Origin: Sporopachydermia quercuum
Lineage: Eukaryota; Ascomycota; Sporopachydermiomycetes; Sporopachydermiales; Sporopachydermiaceae
Assembly: GCA_001599295.1 (NCBI GenBank)
Contig: BCGN01000002.1
Coordinates: 372,001-436,000, forward strand
Reading direction: 5' to 3'
DNA length: 64,000 nucleotides
Shown: positions 1 through 13,214 of the stretch, piece after piece
Numbering within the stretch: position 1 is the first letter of the stretch
Layout: each line of letters opens with the position of its first letter
The notes under the pieces: generated by a model
Databases searched by the model: none
What the model was told of the DNA's origin: nothing
What the model saw: only the letters and a program-made list of their open reading frames with translations
Program-made: the position numbers and the translations under genes

Positions 1-1148
1 TGAGAATGCATATATTTAGTAAAAAGTCTTTCTTATCTTGATCTTCTACTTTTTTAGCTTTGGCTTTCATTAATGGCATTTTGATGGTTCTGCTTAGTCT
101 CAATTCTTCAAGTAACTGTCGTGATTCAGATTCTATCGAACAATTGTTCCGATAAAGTGGCTTGATTCTGTTGCTGAAGAGGAAATAACCTTTTATCGAC
201 ACTTATAGTTTCTTGATGATCATCCAACTAAGTACCATGTTTTATCTCGTAATTTCCTTTTCCCCTTGCACTGAACAATCAAGGGTTTCCCTATAGAGGC
301 TAGTTAAATATATAAAAATTCTTGCTGATGATTCTTGGAGAAGTAATGAGAAAATCCTTAACCAATTCTTATTTGGATCATGAAATTCAGAACTAAAGCT
401 TATCAAGTTTGGACCATCAATATCTGTGTTATAAATTGTTTAGTAATTATAGTTTTCAGCATTTCAACCACATATGTCATAATCCCTATAATGTTTATTA
501 ATATTCGTTTATGTAAAAACGTGGAAGGTTAAAAATTAAGGAACAAAGTTTAAACAATGGGGTTACATTACAAAAAGAAAGAAAAGAAAAAAAGAGTTAT
601 TTTTATGTTAGTTTTAGGACGTCATCATAGAAACCAAATTCTTTTGAAGCTGAAACTGACTTTGCTCAGACGATTATTGATGCTGCCTGGGCTGTATGTA
701 TTATTGCTGCTTAAATTATTGCTCCAGTTAAGGGTTTAAACTCCATTTTAATAGTGGATGGATCTCTATTTCAATGATTTATTTTGTGGGGTTTCCTCAT
801 AATGCAAAGTTTCGGACGATTACGGACAACATTCACTGGGACACACATACCTGGACAGCTTATATGACAATAGCCCGAATAATAATATTTTGATCTCTTA
901 ATCCACGTAGTATTTTTCTATATATGATAAAATAGCTACATAGGTAAATAGANGTATATTGGATTTAGCCTGTTATTTATACTAAGGATTAATTTATTTA
1001 TGTTCGTCGTTCAGGAGCGAAAACAGAGAAACACTGGTCAGTTCAATCTTGTCCCTTCTCCGATGAGTATCCGACAATTCTATTACATTCTACAATTGAA
1101 GGCTCCAATATCTTTCTATTCTATTACCAAGGAAGACAGTAAGTATAC
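1..1148. other. Gene-free AT-rich tract at window start
   Basis: No reading frame here resembles a known protein. The longest is a low-complexity Leu-rich stretch of about 60 codons near 557-739. Another frame of the same bases (about 640-760) is partly open and less biased, but I could not place it in a family. One isolated ambiguous base lies near 952. The tract borders the copia-type relic that follows. Confidence 0.6.
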
Positions 1149-1487
1149 TTAAAGGCACAACGCTTGTAGAGGAATAGAGGAGCATTGTTGGCTTGCAATA
1201 TCAAGTATCCTCAATGTTGATTGATTTTTCTGCACCTCCATTTTGGAATGATAAAGTGAGTATAGGACAGTTAACTGATGAGGTGTGCCTTGGGAATTGA
1301 GAAATATATTCAAATTGTTTGTCTTAGAATATAATATATTGCAGTTGAACGGACGGATCTTATTCATTTTTGAAAACACAAATGCTACAAAGTTTTCAAA
1401 AGTATGATTTATCGAAGTCTTACAATTTTTTCTTTCTTTTTTATTCTTTACCTTTAAGAGAGTAGAGAGAGGATTGTCCCGAAGCAT
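1149..1487 (-). mobile_element. Ty1/copia-type retroelement relic (integrase fragment)
   Basis: About 80 residues of this minus-strand stretch follow the pattern of the copia-family integrase core. A phrase equivalent to the canonical G-x-x-HQLTxPYSPQQNG block is visible (here GTPHQLTVLYS), followed by the ERKNRTLLDMARSML-like helix and a downstream LP. The fragment is isolated, with no convincing long terminal repeats or adjoining protein domains in frame. It is a broken, strongly diverged piece of an old element. Confidence rests on the order and spacing of the motifs, not on a database match. Confidence 0.65.
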
Positions 1488-1980
1488 AATGGCTCAGTAC
1501 TATACACTTTGTTGATAGGCTGAATCACTGAGTATTATTTACACAGCGTCTTGTGTTGTATTTTGTCTCAAGTCCATAGACCTTCTTTTATTCTTCATGT
1601 AATCATTGTTTCAGTCATTAAGATCGGTAAAGCAAACATATTCAATATCAAAGTAAACACTGAAGCTCTACTTGGTAATTTTTAACGAGAAATTAGATTT
1701 CTTATGGCATTTAGTAAATTATAGATATCGTCTGAGAGATTAGTACCAAGCTCGATTCTTTTATTTTGTCAGGGATGACTGAGAAGTACGATACCACCAA
1801 TACCTCTCGAAATTTGTATGTCGGTAGGAATCTCGTCACTTAATAGCTCTAAATTGTTGGTGGGATAAGTGGTTGGCCAGGATCAACCAAAAAAGTGTTA
1901 ATTGGGTTGTAGTCTTCAGCTTGAAATATATTGATCCTTGATTGCAATGTTGAAATTTTTGTTCAACTACGCAGAATGAG

Positions 1981-2139
<159 letters not shown>

Positions 2140-4805
2140 CATTCTCGATATGGGAAACCAGCCATAAATATCCCATAAATAGTCGGTGGTAGATGCCAAA
2201 CACAGAAATCGACACTATATTAAAAATTAAACTACAAAAGAAATTATATGGGAGGTGTTCGACAAGCTGGAAAGCTGTGGTTCGATCCTTCACATCATTT
2301 TCACGAATGGCAGGAGTGCCGTGCTACTAGCAATCGATAATTATACAGACGGCATCGGGGGATATATATATATATATATAGTTATTGAAGAAGCTCAGAT
2401 TATGATGTTTACTGATCAGATTGTTGTAAGTATGGAATTAGATGTCAAAGTTTCGATCAGATTGTGTATCCAGATTGTAATTGATATTATATAGAGACAA
2501 GTGTATTGCTGATCCCTCAAACGTGGGCAGGCAGTACTTAATAAAAGAAGGATTATCTCCTTTTGGAAGGCAATCCTTTATCATTATTTTTGTCTAACTA
2601 CTTGTTTTGTTACTCGACATCATATTTGTTTTTACGAAAATCCAAGCTCGAAGCACAGTATTATTTTTATTCTTAACATGAAAATGTATTGCTTTGAGGA
2701 GGTATGTGGATACCGTGCGCCCCTTGACTTCGCTTCTACAGATACTGCTTATGAGAAATTCTATAAGATTNGGAAGTTCATTGGTGAAACTAGAGCTCAA
2801 TTCCGTGTCCACTAAGACCACGAGAATTTGAAATTCTAGGGGTAAAACGTCAGCAGTGTGTTTTGGAGGTGTCTGAACACCCTGTTTCAGAATATATAAT
2901 CAAAATGGGAAGTACTGAATTTGAAGTTGATGCATCTATTAAGAGAAAAGAGCATTGATAATAGTGTTACCATATTAGTATTCTTTTCCCCAGTCACTTC
3001 TCGATTTATTTCTCTTAGAATACTCTTCATATATTATACAATAATTGAGTATTATAATTTTCTCTGTTCCTATTTTCTTATACATAGAGCTTATTGTATT
3101 CCTGTCATATAGATATTAAGATTACCTGCTCCATTGATGATACCGATAACACATACCAATGATATGTCATGTCATTCGCATGTCTAGATATCATTCTGAT
3201 TGTCACCTCCAGCATTCATGTATTCTAAGCTGGTTGGTACACATTTCTCTCATGCTCTTATTGGTATGTTACTGCTAGCTGTGGGGTTTTGAAGAGTTTA
3301 TAAATATCATGCAACAGATCAATATCATAATCTAAGTTCACCATGAGAATACTATATTATACTATACTGACAGTCTAATTTTTCTAGTATTGACTGAGAA
3401 AAGAGAGAAGTTCAAATACGTGTGTTGCTAACATTTTCGTGCAACTTGCCAGAACTTACTGGAACATACTAGAACTTCCCGACCTTTCCAGGATAGTCTT
3501 TAACAACATATGATATGATATACAAGAAGAGTACCTCAGATTATTGCGGATTCTCTGGATATTCCAGTTTATTCTAAGAACCGGGGATTTGTGCTCCTAG
3601 ACTTAGGTTTCCCGATAGATCAAAAGAAAAGAAGGTACATGAATAAGGCCAACACCCTACGTGAACACACACACATTTCCGTCGAGCCAGCTGTAGTATC
3701 TCATGGAGCTAACCTTTAGTACTGTTTTCACGGTATCTTTAATCTGAGTAACAGTACCAATTTTGGCTAACAGTATCCTCTAAACTATTCTTGACTTTTC
3801 TCTAACCCACCGCACTTCTTTCTGCCGTGGAATGTGTAGCTCTATGTCAAGTCAATTGGAGACTGCTATTGGCTGTAAGTTACCGTTTGCTGGGTCAGGA
3901 TGACTCTGTGTTGAAGGTAGTAGTGTATGGACTCATGCCAAGTTTTCATCCGTACTCTGCAACGACTGCACTGCAGTTGGTACATACAGATTGGACACCT
4001 TTTCTCATTCATGCGAGACTGGGTAAGAAACTCATTTCAGCCCAGGGAGTTGGTAGTTAAAGATGTCCCGCTCGGATAATGGTAGGAGTATTTTACAATA
4101 GTATACTTGGTCAGTTCCTCTGTGAGCGTAGTAGTAATATTATTAATTTACCGTTCTCATTTGCCCATTAGAAAATGTGTCTAAGCAGTTCGATCGAATC
4201 ATTTAGGAGAACAATCAAACTTTGTAGGCCAGCTCTAGACTTCATGGGTGGTGACCTTGTCCTGGAGCGAGTACATGCAACTCTTTTCCTTCGTATAGAT
4301 TATTTCAATATTCCTTTGGACAGTGGTACGTGATATCGTCCGAACTATGATATGCTTTAACTCTATGAATATAAGTGGGTATACTTGTTCCCTGCAAAAA
4401 AACCTTGTTCCAACAATGGCTATTGCTGGTACTGCAGTACGGTATTAATTATATATAAGAACACATATCATATAATGTTATAATAATGGGTCAAACAAAT
4501 TAAATAATAAATCCAATGAAATTGAGAATACAATATTTCTAACAATTAGATGATAAAGGGAACTTGGAATATAATCAATGAATGTTGGCCTATCCCTCAA
4601 GAGACGTGACCACCATTGGTAAAACAAATTATTTGTTAAATAATTCGATACAGTCCTCACCATAAAGCCTGTTGTATTAATTAATGTTCAGGATCTCAGT
4701 CAGTTGCTTATTTCTAATGCTATGCCATCTTATGAAAATTCCTTCCCGGATTCCACTTCTTTTGAGATCCTACTTCTTTTTCAATGTTATCTCGTGTTAT
4801 GCATA

Positions 4806-4865
4806 ACCACTTGTCGGAATACCACTAGTCGGAATACCACTAGTCGGAATACCACTAGTCGGAAT
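4806..4865. repeat. 15-bp tandem repeat, three full units plus partial ends
   Basis: The unit CGGAATACCACTAGT occurs three times in a row (4815-4859). A partial unit with one mismatch precedes it and a partial CGGAAT follows. The unit is a multiple of three, so a short open frame runs through it (Arg-Asn-Thr-Thr-Ser repeats). Nothing shows that this frame is used. Confidence 0.9.
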
Positions 4866-6146
4866 GGGTCTTCTCAACTTCTGAAGCTATTGATGTGGAT
4901 CCTTTTACAGAGGTCTTCCCGCCTAGTTTTGAGTCCTTTGTCTTTCCTGTTTATACATTGCCGTCGTTTATTTCCTCTTCGAAAGATGAGCCTAAATCAC
5001 CATCCGGTGGGTGAGGTTAATAAGAATTGGGGATGTCTAAGTCTAGTAATTGTAGAAATAATTCAGAAAACACAGGAAATTTCTGAAATTTCACCGAAAT
5101 AAACACAGAATGTGGTACTACAATTCAAAATCTAACATTTGGCTGGGCAGTAGACCGAGATCTAATATATGGATATATTAAAGAGGACTATGTCCTTACC
5201 CTTACTTTTAAGGTACAATTTTGGAACACTTGGAAAGCCGAATTTTGGGTTTCGTTATATCATTCTGGCATATCATATTGTCCGGCAAGTTCAAACCATC
5301 AAGGCATTGTTTGATCTTCACTTTCGAGTATTTGATACCTCATTCTACATATCTTTTGAATCAGAAGGAGACCTGCTGAGGAAAGTTGCAGGCTAGGAAT
5401 TGTTGGGCATAAAAGTGTTAGAAAAGTAAGAATATTCTTACAATTTCCCTGTGCCGCATTTATAAGAGGTAGATGTAGTACCAAACTGTTTGTCCATCTT
5501 GTAGTTGTTAAATAAACAAAGTCAATACTGGTAGACATATGGGACACCAGTGCTAAGGTGGTACTGCAAGCTGGGCTCATTCAAGTCAGGAGTTGTTTAA
5601 ACACTTCTGTAGATTGATAGAAANACCGTTAGAAGACAGTAAAACTCTCTTCCGAGAAATATTCCAGCTTTAGACATGTTTTTCATAAAGAAAGATTGAC
5701 AAAATCTTTGGGTCTTAAATAACAGCTCTATTTTTATCAATGATCAGTAGATCAATCAATCTCATCTATATAAAACCTAGATTGCAAACTCAGAGGTACT
5801 TCTGGATAAAGCAGAACCAAGTATTGCATTATGTATTTTCCATTATAAACAAAATCTTTTAAACCATAAAGAAATTTCTTCGAATAAAGTGCAGCTCGGG
5901 TTTGGCAACAATCCTCAATACCGGCTGAGTACTTCATATTTATGCTCTTCTTTAGGCCACTATTGAAGAAGACCGGTGGTGGTATCCATCTATTTGATCC
6001 CAAAAATGAACTGGGCGGTCATTGAAACGAAGATCGCTTCATCCAATCGATCCAAACAGGTTGAACGAAGGACCAAAAATCCTAAATCGTAAGGACATGA
6101 CGGCGGTCGATATTCTTTCGGAGGAGGCGAAGAATGGGAGGGGAGG

Positions 6147-6164
6147 GTGTGTGTGGGGGGGGGG
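6147..6164. repeat. GT run followed by G10 homopolymer
   Basis: A short GT run leads into about ten G residues. This is unusual in so AT-rich a background and prone to length error. No gene is associated. Confidence 0.85.
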
Positions 6165-9100
6165 CAGCTTAGGACCAAGGTCCGTTGAATAGGTGTCAAA
6201 ATCTCTCTCTATAGCTTTTTTCGTTTCTTCTAATCCTGCGATACGAATTGCTTGATGGTATGGTATCATCAGGAACGAAAGAACCGGTTTCACATTCTGT
6301 AGAGGTATGCAGTTTTGAAGCAATGTACATGAGAAAGCTATATAGATTACTTAAAGGTGAATTACATACTTTTTCGCAGACACATTCGAAAGCGTNCGTA
6401 CAAGACTTCGCTTCAAGACAATTATATAATAAGTGGAATCAACTGAACCACACAATCATCAGATTCCACTGGTTCCTTCCGTCAGAAGAGAAGGGAGGTG
6501 ATGCCGACATGGATGCAAAAAATTGAGGAGACCTAGACTTCGTTTCGTATTTTGAAGTCAGTGGAATCAATTCTTTCGGCCCTCCCCATATCTTTTTTTA
6601 AGTTATGAGATGAGTAATTCTTAAAAATTGAAAGCATCTCTTTAGATCTGCGATTTTTAGATCCATCATAGAAAAGTAATAACAAATTATATTACGATCT
6701 ATTGCTCAAATGTTCGCTGTTGATGATTAGGAGTAAGAGGAAATAATTTATTATTGTATATATGGGTAGTCAGTCAGTTATAAGTACCTACCAGTGCATG
6801 TGAAGATCATACAAATTAACTCTTCACTATATAGAATATTTATAGAACATATATAAATATATATATAGAAAAAGACTTGAGAGGAGGCTTGTTCTCATTC
6901 AAGTACTTTCTTTTTCTTTTGATCCTGTGGGGAAAACCTAAGTTTCGGATCACAAACTGATAGTGTGGTACTTAGAATAAACTGGAATACCCAGAGAAGC
7001 CGCAAAAATCTAAGGTATTCTTCTTGTGTATCATATGCTGTTATAGACCATCCTAGAAGAGGCGAGAAAGCTCTAATATATTCCAGAGAGCGCAAGTATC
7101 TTGCATGAAACTTTCTAGTATCCTTAAGAAACTTCCAAAACCGTAAATAAAGTGTTCTCAAGAGCTGGAAAATAATCCAGAGCAATGTGGTGGATTTTTG
7201 GACTATATTCCTCTATACTTCCACAATAATTTCTTCAAATATTGTCAATCGGTTTACTACTGCAAGACCACCTTTAAGAGCCAAGGGTGAACAATAAATA
7301 ATAGATCAATGGTTCAGTTTCTATCAATTCTACTACTGTTGTTATACGTAATTGAGTGATGTGCGTTACTGTATATGGTTTGTCACAGCAATTGAACTAT
7401 ATTGTCCGAATAGTTTTAGTCGGAACCTTTATAAAGGACCAATACTAGGAGGTTGGTTGTGCAAGTTAAGCATTCATTAAAGGATTTTGATTTCACTATT
7501 ATGAAAGATTTTCCAAACGGAATGTCAAGATCGTCAATATCGTTTAATCAAAAATGCGATTCTATCTTCCATTTTTGTTACAGATTGATTGATTATTATC
7601 AAACCTATCGGCTATTAGAATTGCATTTTATCGATCTTACTATCTTGGATTAAGCATGGAGAATGTAACTTCTTATATGGCTAAATGAGACTATTATACT
7701 CTGAATAATATATGAATCCTTTCTCTACCTAAATTAGGAATTACTAGTAAATGAATTATATGATATATAATATAATTATAGGAATTCTATAATTTCTAAT
7801 ATTAAAATAGAATTGAAACCAAGTTTACTCTACTTTAATATTAATTGTATATTATATTTATTTGAATTTATAAACTAAAAGGATCAGGAGTAAATGAATC
7901 AATTTTGTTTGATATTTTTCTTGTTTGCTATTTGATTATTTTCCGTTTGACACTTGAATTATTATCTGCTATTCGTGCGCTATAAATAAACGCAAAGAAT
8001 AAAAAGTAGGCCTATAAAGAAATGAATTAAAACATGTCGAAAGTGACGGTTCAGACACCGTTGTTCACAAGCGCTTCAGTGGTCCTGGCAACTTTACCGA
8101 GGTTGAGGAATCCGTTTATTTCACTCGGAACCTGAAGAAACATTTTATTGTAAGGGTTATAGATTATCGACCGGTGGAGCTCCTAACTGCACTGATCCCT
8201 TTATCAGATTTGAAGGCTGCAAAAGAGATGTTTCATATTTTAGAGAGCTTGGACTCAATATCATCAGAGCATAATCAATCAGTTGATAATAACGCAAGGA
8301 ATACCTCAGAATGTATGCAATTCCTTCAAGAGGCAGGATATATCTCATACACGATGTAAATCTACCTGAAACTTTCATTGGTCGATATGAGCCAGCTTTT
8401 TCGCTGCTTACTTCAACATATTTCGCAATAATTGATGTAGATATTTGCTAATTGTGCAAATTTGCTTTTTCGCTACCACTGCCGCCCTTCCTAGCTTTTG
8501 TCTGTACGGTTTACTCTGAGCCTTCCTTCTATGAGTATCTGGAGAATTTTTAAACAGCTTTTCATGGCATCCAATGCCATGTACATTTATTCTCAATCCA
8601 CAGGATTCAAGGCAAGAAGTAAAAACTGACGGAACACTCCTTCCTGATGTTTCATATCTACTATGAAATTTGTCATCGGCGATGTATTGGGTTCATTTTC
8701 ATTCATAGCTATCTAGAGTTCACCAGATGCTACACGAAATAGTTTATCGAGACCAATTTCTCGGATATTTAAAGATTTACCAGGGTTGATTCTTCTCTCT
8801 AAATGACTCAATGTGTTAAATAATGAAAGTTAGTATAATCTGGACAAAGTCACAATCTAGATTTCACTGGTAGAGCAGAGCAGCTCCTGGACTCAATGAC
8901 CCCAGTTCACAAGAGTTTGTTACTAGTGATCCCCATTGTCACCTTTCTGCACAACTAGGTGTTCTTACAAGGTGTGATATCTACGAGACAAATAACAGAT
9001 GATTCATGGATCACCAAATTGATGCATGATTTGACAAGTGTTGGATCAAATAACAGCATGGCATTTATATTAGAACAGAGTGCTGGTTCAATTAATTCAA

Positions 9101-9533
9101 ATAAAAATTTGAATGAACTGATTCGGTGCGCTTTCAAATTCACGATTATGTCAAGAAACGCTAAGATATTCTACTTGTTCCTCATATAGTTGGTTCTACG
9201 AAATCGACTGCCTTACTGACAGTTATACCCGCTTTCGGTATTCACCTGTGAATAATGAGGAAGAACTGGACCTATTGATAGATAAGTTACCTCCACCAAT
9301 GACATTTTGAATCAGAAGTTTTCTTTAAAAAGCTATTGCATTCTTGTGCAATAGGGCCAGTGAATAGATACCATACATACGCTACACTTAACTCAGCTTG
9401 TTTTTTGATTGAAAGTTGAACTAGAACCTCTCTCCTCGAGATGTTATACTTTTTCCGTGGACTATTACTATTACTATTATTTTTACGTACCTGAGCTCCG
9501 TATCCCTTTAAAAAATGCGTAGCCCTAAAAACA

Positions 9534-9557
9534 AAAAAAAAAAAAAAAAAAAAAAAA
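9534..9557. repeat. A24 homopolymer
   Basis: Twenty-four consecutive A residues are followed by an A-rich tract to about 9660. It could be the tail of a retroposed sequence, but no LINE or SINE body is recognisable upstream. Confidence 0.85.
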
Positions 9558-10864
9558 GAAAAAAGAAAATTAGATAGAAAAATAGAAATAGAAAAAATAA
9601 ACAGAAAGAGTAATGGGATTAAAAATAAAGAAAAAGTAAATCATAGTGAAAGAACTTCATTTCATTATCAATCGATTCTTTACCTATTTATTTAGTCTCA
9701 TTATAACTAATCAATTGTTATTCCAGTATGATGGATGCATCGGCAGTACATTAATTTGTGGATATCCATCGGTGCACTGAAAAAAATGCATTCGTATCTA
9801 GAAACCAACCTTTATTGAAGGAAAAGAATTCTGGTGCAGGTAGAGAAGAGAGTATTGGGACAAGGAATAGTAAATGTAAGTTGAAATTTCAAAGAAAGAA
9901 TAGGATAATACAGAGGTAAACAGGTAGTCCGCGCCCAATGCTGTTGTCATGCCTGCTCGCTATTAGGTTTAGGCATTGCTAGTGTATTTGTTAATCCTTC
10001 ACAACCATCATTCGGAAAGACGCACTTGGTCATATGACGCAAATAAATGATGAGCTTTACAACATAACATACAAATACCTTTTTTCAGGTAGCAATTGTA
10101 GGTTCAATCCTGATTTCAACAATGACGTTTTATATAGAAAATTGATATATTCCTTTCTAAACATTCATCAAGCTTGATATATAATATAATGATACTCAGT
10201 ATTTTATGATAATTAATCACATATTTTCCGAAATGGGATTAATTATCTTTTCCGATATTAGTACGATTGTAAATAACGGAACCAACATATAGTATCCGAT
10301 ATTCAACACTCTCACCAGATATAACTTCCGTAATCTCGACGGTTTTCATCAGTGGAAAAACTGCTCAAATCGTCTACCTCCTTGATTGAGATAGTAATAG
10401 AAATATTATAATTGCAACTGATCCATTGCAACTGATAAAAGGACTTACTAAGAGACCCTTTGTTTAACCACAAGAATTACCTGAGGTACAACAGCATTTG
10501 TTGTAAGAATAACAATTCGTGCTAAGCGATCGGCATTGGTTCAACTGGGATTAAATAAACGCAAAAGCTTGGAGAGCTTAGGTTTAGTTAGGGATACTTC
10601 GGCGAGAAAAATAAAAAAATATTTCATTATGTATCTCCTAAAAATATCGATTCTTCTTTATAAAAAGTTTATGTCCTGGATATCTAACACGGTTACTAGT
10701 AATCTACTTAAATATAGATAATTTTTTTAATTCGTCAATAAAGAATAAATCATACCTAAGGTATGATACATGAAGGAAGTATATGTACTGTTCATTTCGA
10801 TCTTTTTCCGAAATTGAATAACAAAACTGTCTCATACAATACGAATGGCAACTACTTTTAACAT

Positions 10865-11887
10865 TCAAATCTCTTGAAGGGCAATCGTTTGTGCCACTGA
10901 ACGAGAAGTATCAAGGTCCACACCATAGTTGTTGCCATCATCACTAACACGGTTGAAAGCATCGCCTTCTGCTGTTGGAGCCACATTTGCACCTGACATG
11001 GACTCGATAGCACCAGCTGATGGCATGAATATGACCTTGGAATTGGAAGACTTTGCCATTTGCTGCATAGCTTCTAAGTATCTGATTTGCATAGCAGGCT
11101 TTGAAGCAAGAATATCGGCAGCCTTTCTCATTAATTTGGCACTTTCAACTTCTGCTTTGGCACTGATGATTTTGGATTCACCAATTCTCTTTGACTGAGC
11201 TGCCATGGATAATGATTCTTGCAGTTCTCGAGAGAGTTTCAAGTCTTTGATCAGAATTGACTCAACTTTGATACCCCAAGAATTAGCAGTTTCGTCAATA
11301 ATCTCTTGAATTGCCTTTGCCACTTCTTCTCTACGCTCGATTGCGTCCTGCAAATTCTTTGATCCAACGACTTGTCTTAAAGTTGTTTGGGTTCTTTCAA
11401 CCAGCGCTGATGTCACGTCAGTAACTCCGAATTGTGCTTTGTGAGGAGATGTTATATGATAATAAACCACAGAAGTCAATTCAACGTTCACGTTATCCTT
11501 TGTCATACAGCTTTGGCTGGGAACTTCAATTATTTGAATTTTAACATCCACAGTATTCAATTTCTCAGTCAAAACATTAACGTTCACTAACCCAGGATCA
11601 ACAGCCTTGTAAAACTTTCCAAACCTCGTCACAAGGCCAACAGTACCTTGTCTAACAGATTTATAAGGGTTCGGAAAACAAACACAACAGGGGACAGATC
11701 CTAAGGTACCGAGAAGACTCCCGAGACCATGCATAAAATTACCATAAATGCCACCATCTGGAGTTTCCATTGTATAATTATAAGAGGCCTGCATATCTTC
11801 CTTTCTTATTGGTTCCACAATGACCGGAATGTCGGGAACGGTTGCATTGTTTCGAGCTTTAACTTGGTCAATATCCTCGTTTAACAT
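10865..11887 (-). CDS. Stomatin-like SPFH/prohibitin-domain membrane protein
   Basis: A 340-residue stomatin, a membrane-scaffold protein that oligomerises on one face of a bilayer and organises lipid microdomains. The N-terminal 50 residues look disordered. Residues about 47-78 form a Gly-rich hydrophobic hairpin ending in a Cys cluster (Cys67, 68, 70, then FPNPYK), the usual palmitoylation and membrane-anchor site of fungal plasma-membrane stomatins. The SPFH/band-7 domain runs from about 75 to 260 (QGTVGLVTRFGKFYKAVDPG, then the VERTQTTLRQVVG and ALxLRYLExMQ-like segments). The Cys-rich hairpin suggests plasma membrane or endosome rather than mitochondria. Relatives are the Candida SLP2/SLP3 proteins; Saccharomyces has no clear counterpart. 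The ATG at 11887 gives a complete protein. A 14-bp tandem repeat lies about 430 bp upstream. Confidence 0.88.
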   Translation of the reverse strand: MLNEDIDQVKARNNATVPDIPVIVEPIRKEDMQASYNYTMETPDGGIYGNFMHGLGSLLGTLGSVPCCVCFPNPYKSVRQGTVGLVTRFGKFYKAVDPGLVNVNVLTEKLNTVDVKIQIIEVPSQSCMTKDNVNVELTSVVYYHITSPHKAQFGVTDVTSALVERTQTTLRQVVGSKNLQDAIERREEVAKAIQEIIDETANSWGIKVESILIKDLKLSRELQESLSMAAQSKRIGESKIISAKAEVESAKLMRKAADILASKPAMQIRYLEAMQQMAKSSNSKVIFMPSAGAIESMSGANVAPTAEGDAFNRVSDDGNNYGVDLDTSRSVAQTIALQEI

Positions 11888-13214
11888 AGCTGCTGTTTTA
11901 TAGAAAGGGCTCTTTGGTTTTCCAGTGAGAATGCTTGTTGGAGAATTACTGACGGGTATCTAATATCAAGTGAATTTTGTGAATTTTTGAATTCAAAATA
12001 CTTTCCGCTTGTCCAAAGGCAATTGTTTGATTAATGAGAGGAGAACTTTTCATATATATATATATGCAATACAAGGCATATAAGCAAAAACAAAATCAAA
12101 TCAGAAAAACAAACTACTGAGGAGATATTGCTAATCAAGAAAAACAGTTAATCAAGATAAAATGTAATTGTTTACCTTAGGAAAACAGTAAATTGACGGG
12201 CTCTAATAAATTATTAAGTTTTCAGGTTCAAAATAGCTAAAATTGCACGGCTACCACGCTAATTGTGTTAAGGTTTCTAAACGTCGGTCTAAGTAAGAAA
12301 GAGTAATGACAGTATAAAATGTCAACAAGTGAATGTCAACAAGTGAATGTCAACAAGTGAATGTCAATCAAACATGTTTTATTACAGCCTACATAACACA
12401 TCAATCAATTGATATAGTTCACATTTTATTATTGTTATCTTGTGGGTTTATGATCATTTATTGAACTCGCTCCTAACAATAGAAATCAACAAGCAAATCT
12501 TTCTTATCTTACAGGGTTAAAGTTTGGAGGCGATGGTTGTGTTAAATCTCTAAGTAGAGTAAAATGACGTGTGCATAAGATTACACTTCAAACTTTACGT
12601 CAAATGTGTCCAATATCAGGATATGGAGAGTTTGTTATGATGATTTCCTCTTTGTCCTAGGCATGAGTTTCAACGGTGCTGTCCTTAATTAATCACGATT
12701 GTGTCGATGATTGGACTAAGTTTTATTTCATTGTAGCAATGCCTACAATAGGCTCTCCATACTCACTATTTAACCTCAATTGAGATGACCTTCTAATAAT
12801 TACTGGAATCCAATAAAATTTGATAAAGATCATTCATAATGTTTGAATTTCAGCTTTGTAGAGTAGTCTAAACGGTTTCTTGAACAAAAGTAGCAATATA
12901 TCTATCCACTGGTAACTAACGCTTAACGTATCGATGAATTAATGGTAGCAAATATCATGAAATACTCGGTGGTTTCACTGCGTTTCGAGGTGTGGTCTTG
13001 GAAACAGAAACAAAAACAAAAATGGTTCATCAAGTCAGCCATATGGGTGGCTGCGCGAAGGATTGAGGAGTTCTAGCATATTGGGTTGTTACAAGATTTG
13101 GTTGACTTCCACCCGAGACAGAGAGACTTGCTACTATTATCATACATTGTAGTACTCATCCTACTTAAAAATTCTCCATCGGGCAAGTAATCCTTAAAAA
13201 ATTTATATACAAGA
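11888..13214. other. Intergenic, stomatin upstream region
   Basis: No gene found. The stretch holds the stomatin promoter, a short TA run near 12052-12064 and the 14-bp tandem repeat. The distal part is the 3' flank of the mitoribosomal gene. Small open frames here carry no recognisable motif. Confidence 0.6.
12321..12367. repeat. 14-bp tandem repeat, three units
   Basis: The unit GTCAACAAGTGAAT is repeated three times without change (12321-12362) and then begins a fourth time. It lies about 430 bp upstream of the stomatin ATG. Perfect identity between units implies recent expansion. A regulatory role is possible but not shown. Confidence 0.92.

Noticed and set aside
6248-6526. 92-codon plus-strand frame with a mixed composition
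   Set aside because: No recognisable motif, includes an ambiguous base, no ATG; a weak candidate for debris only.
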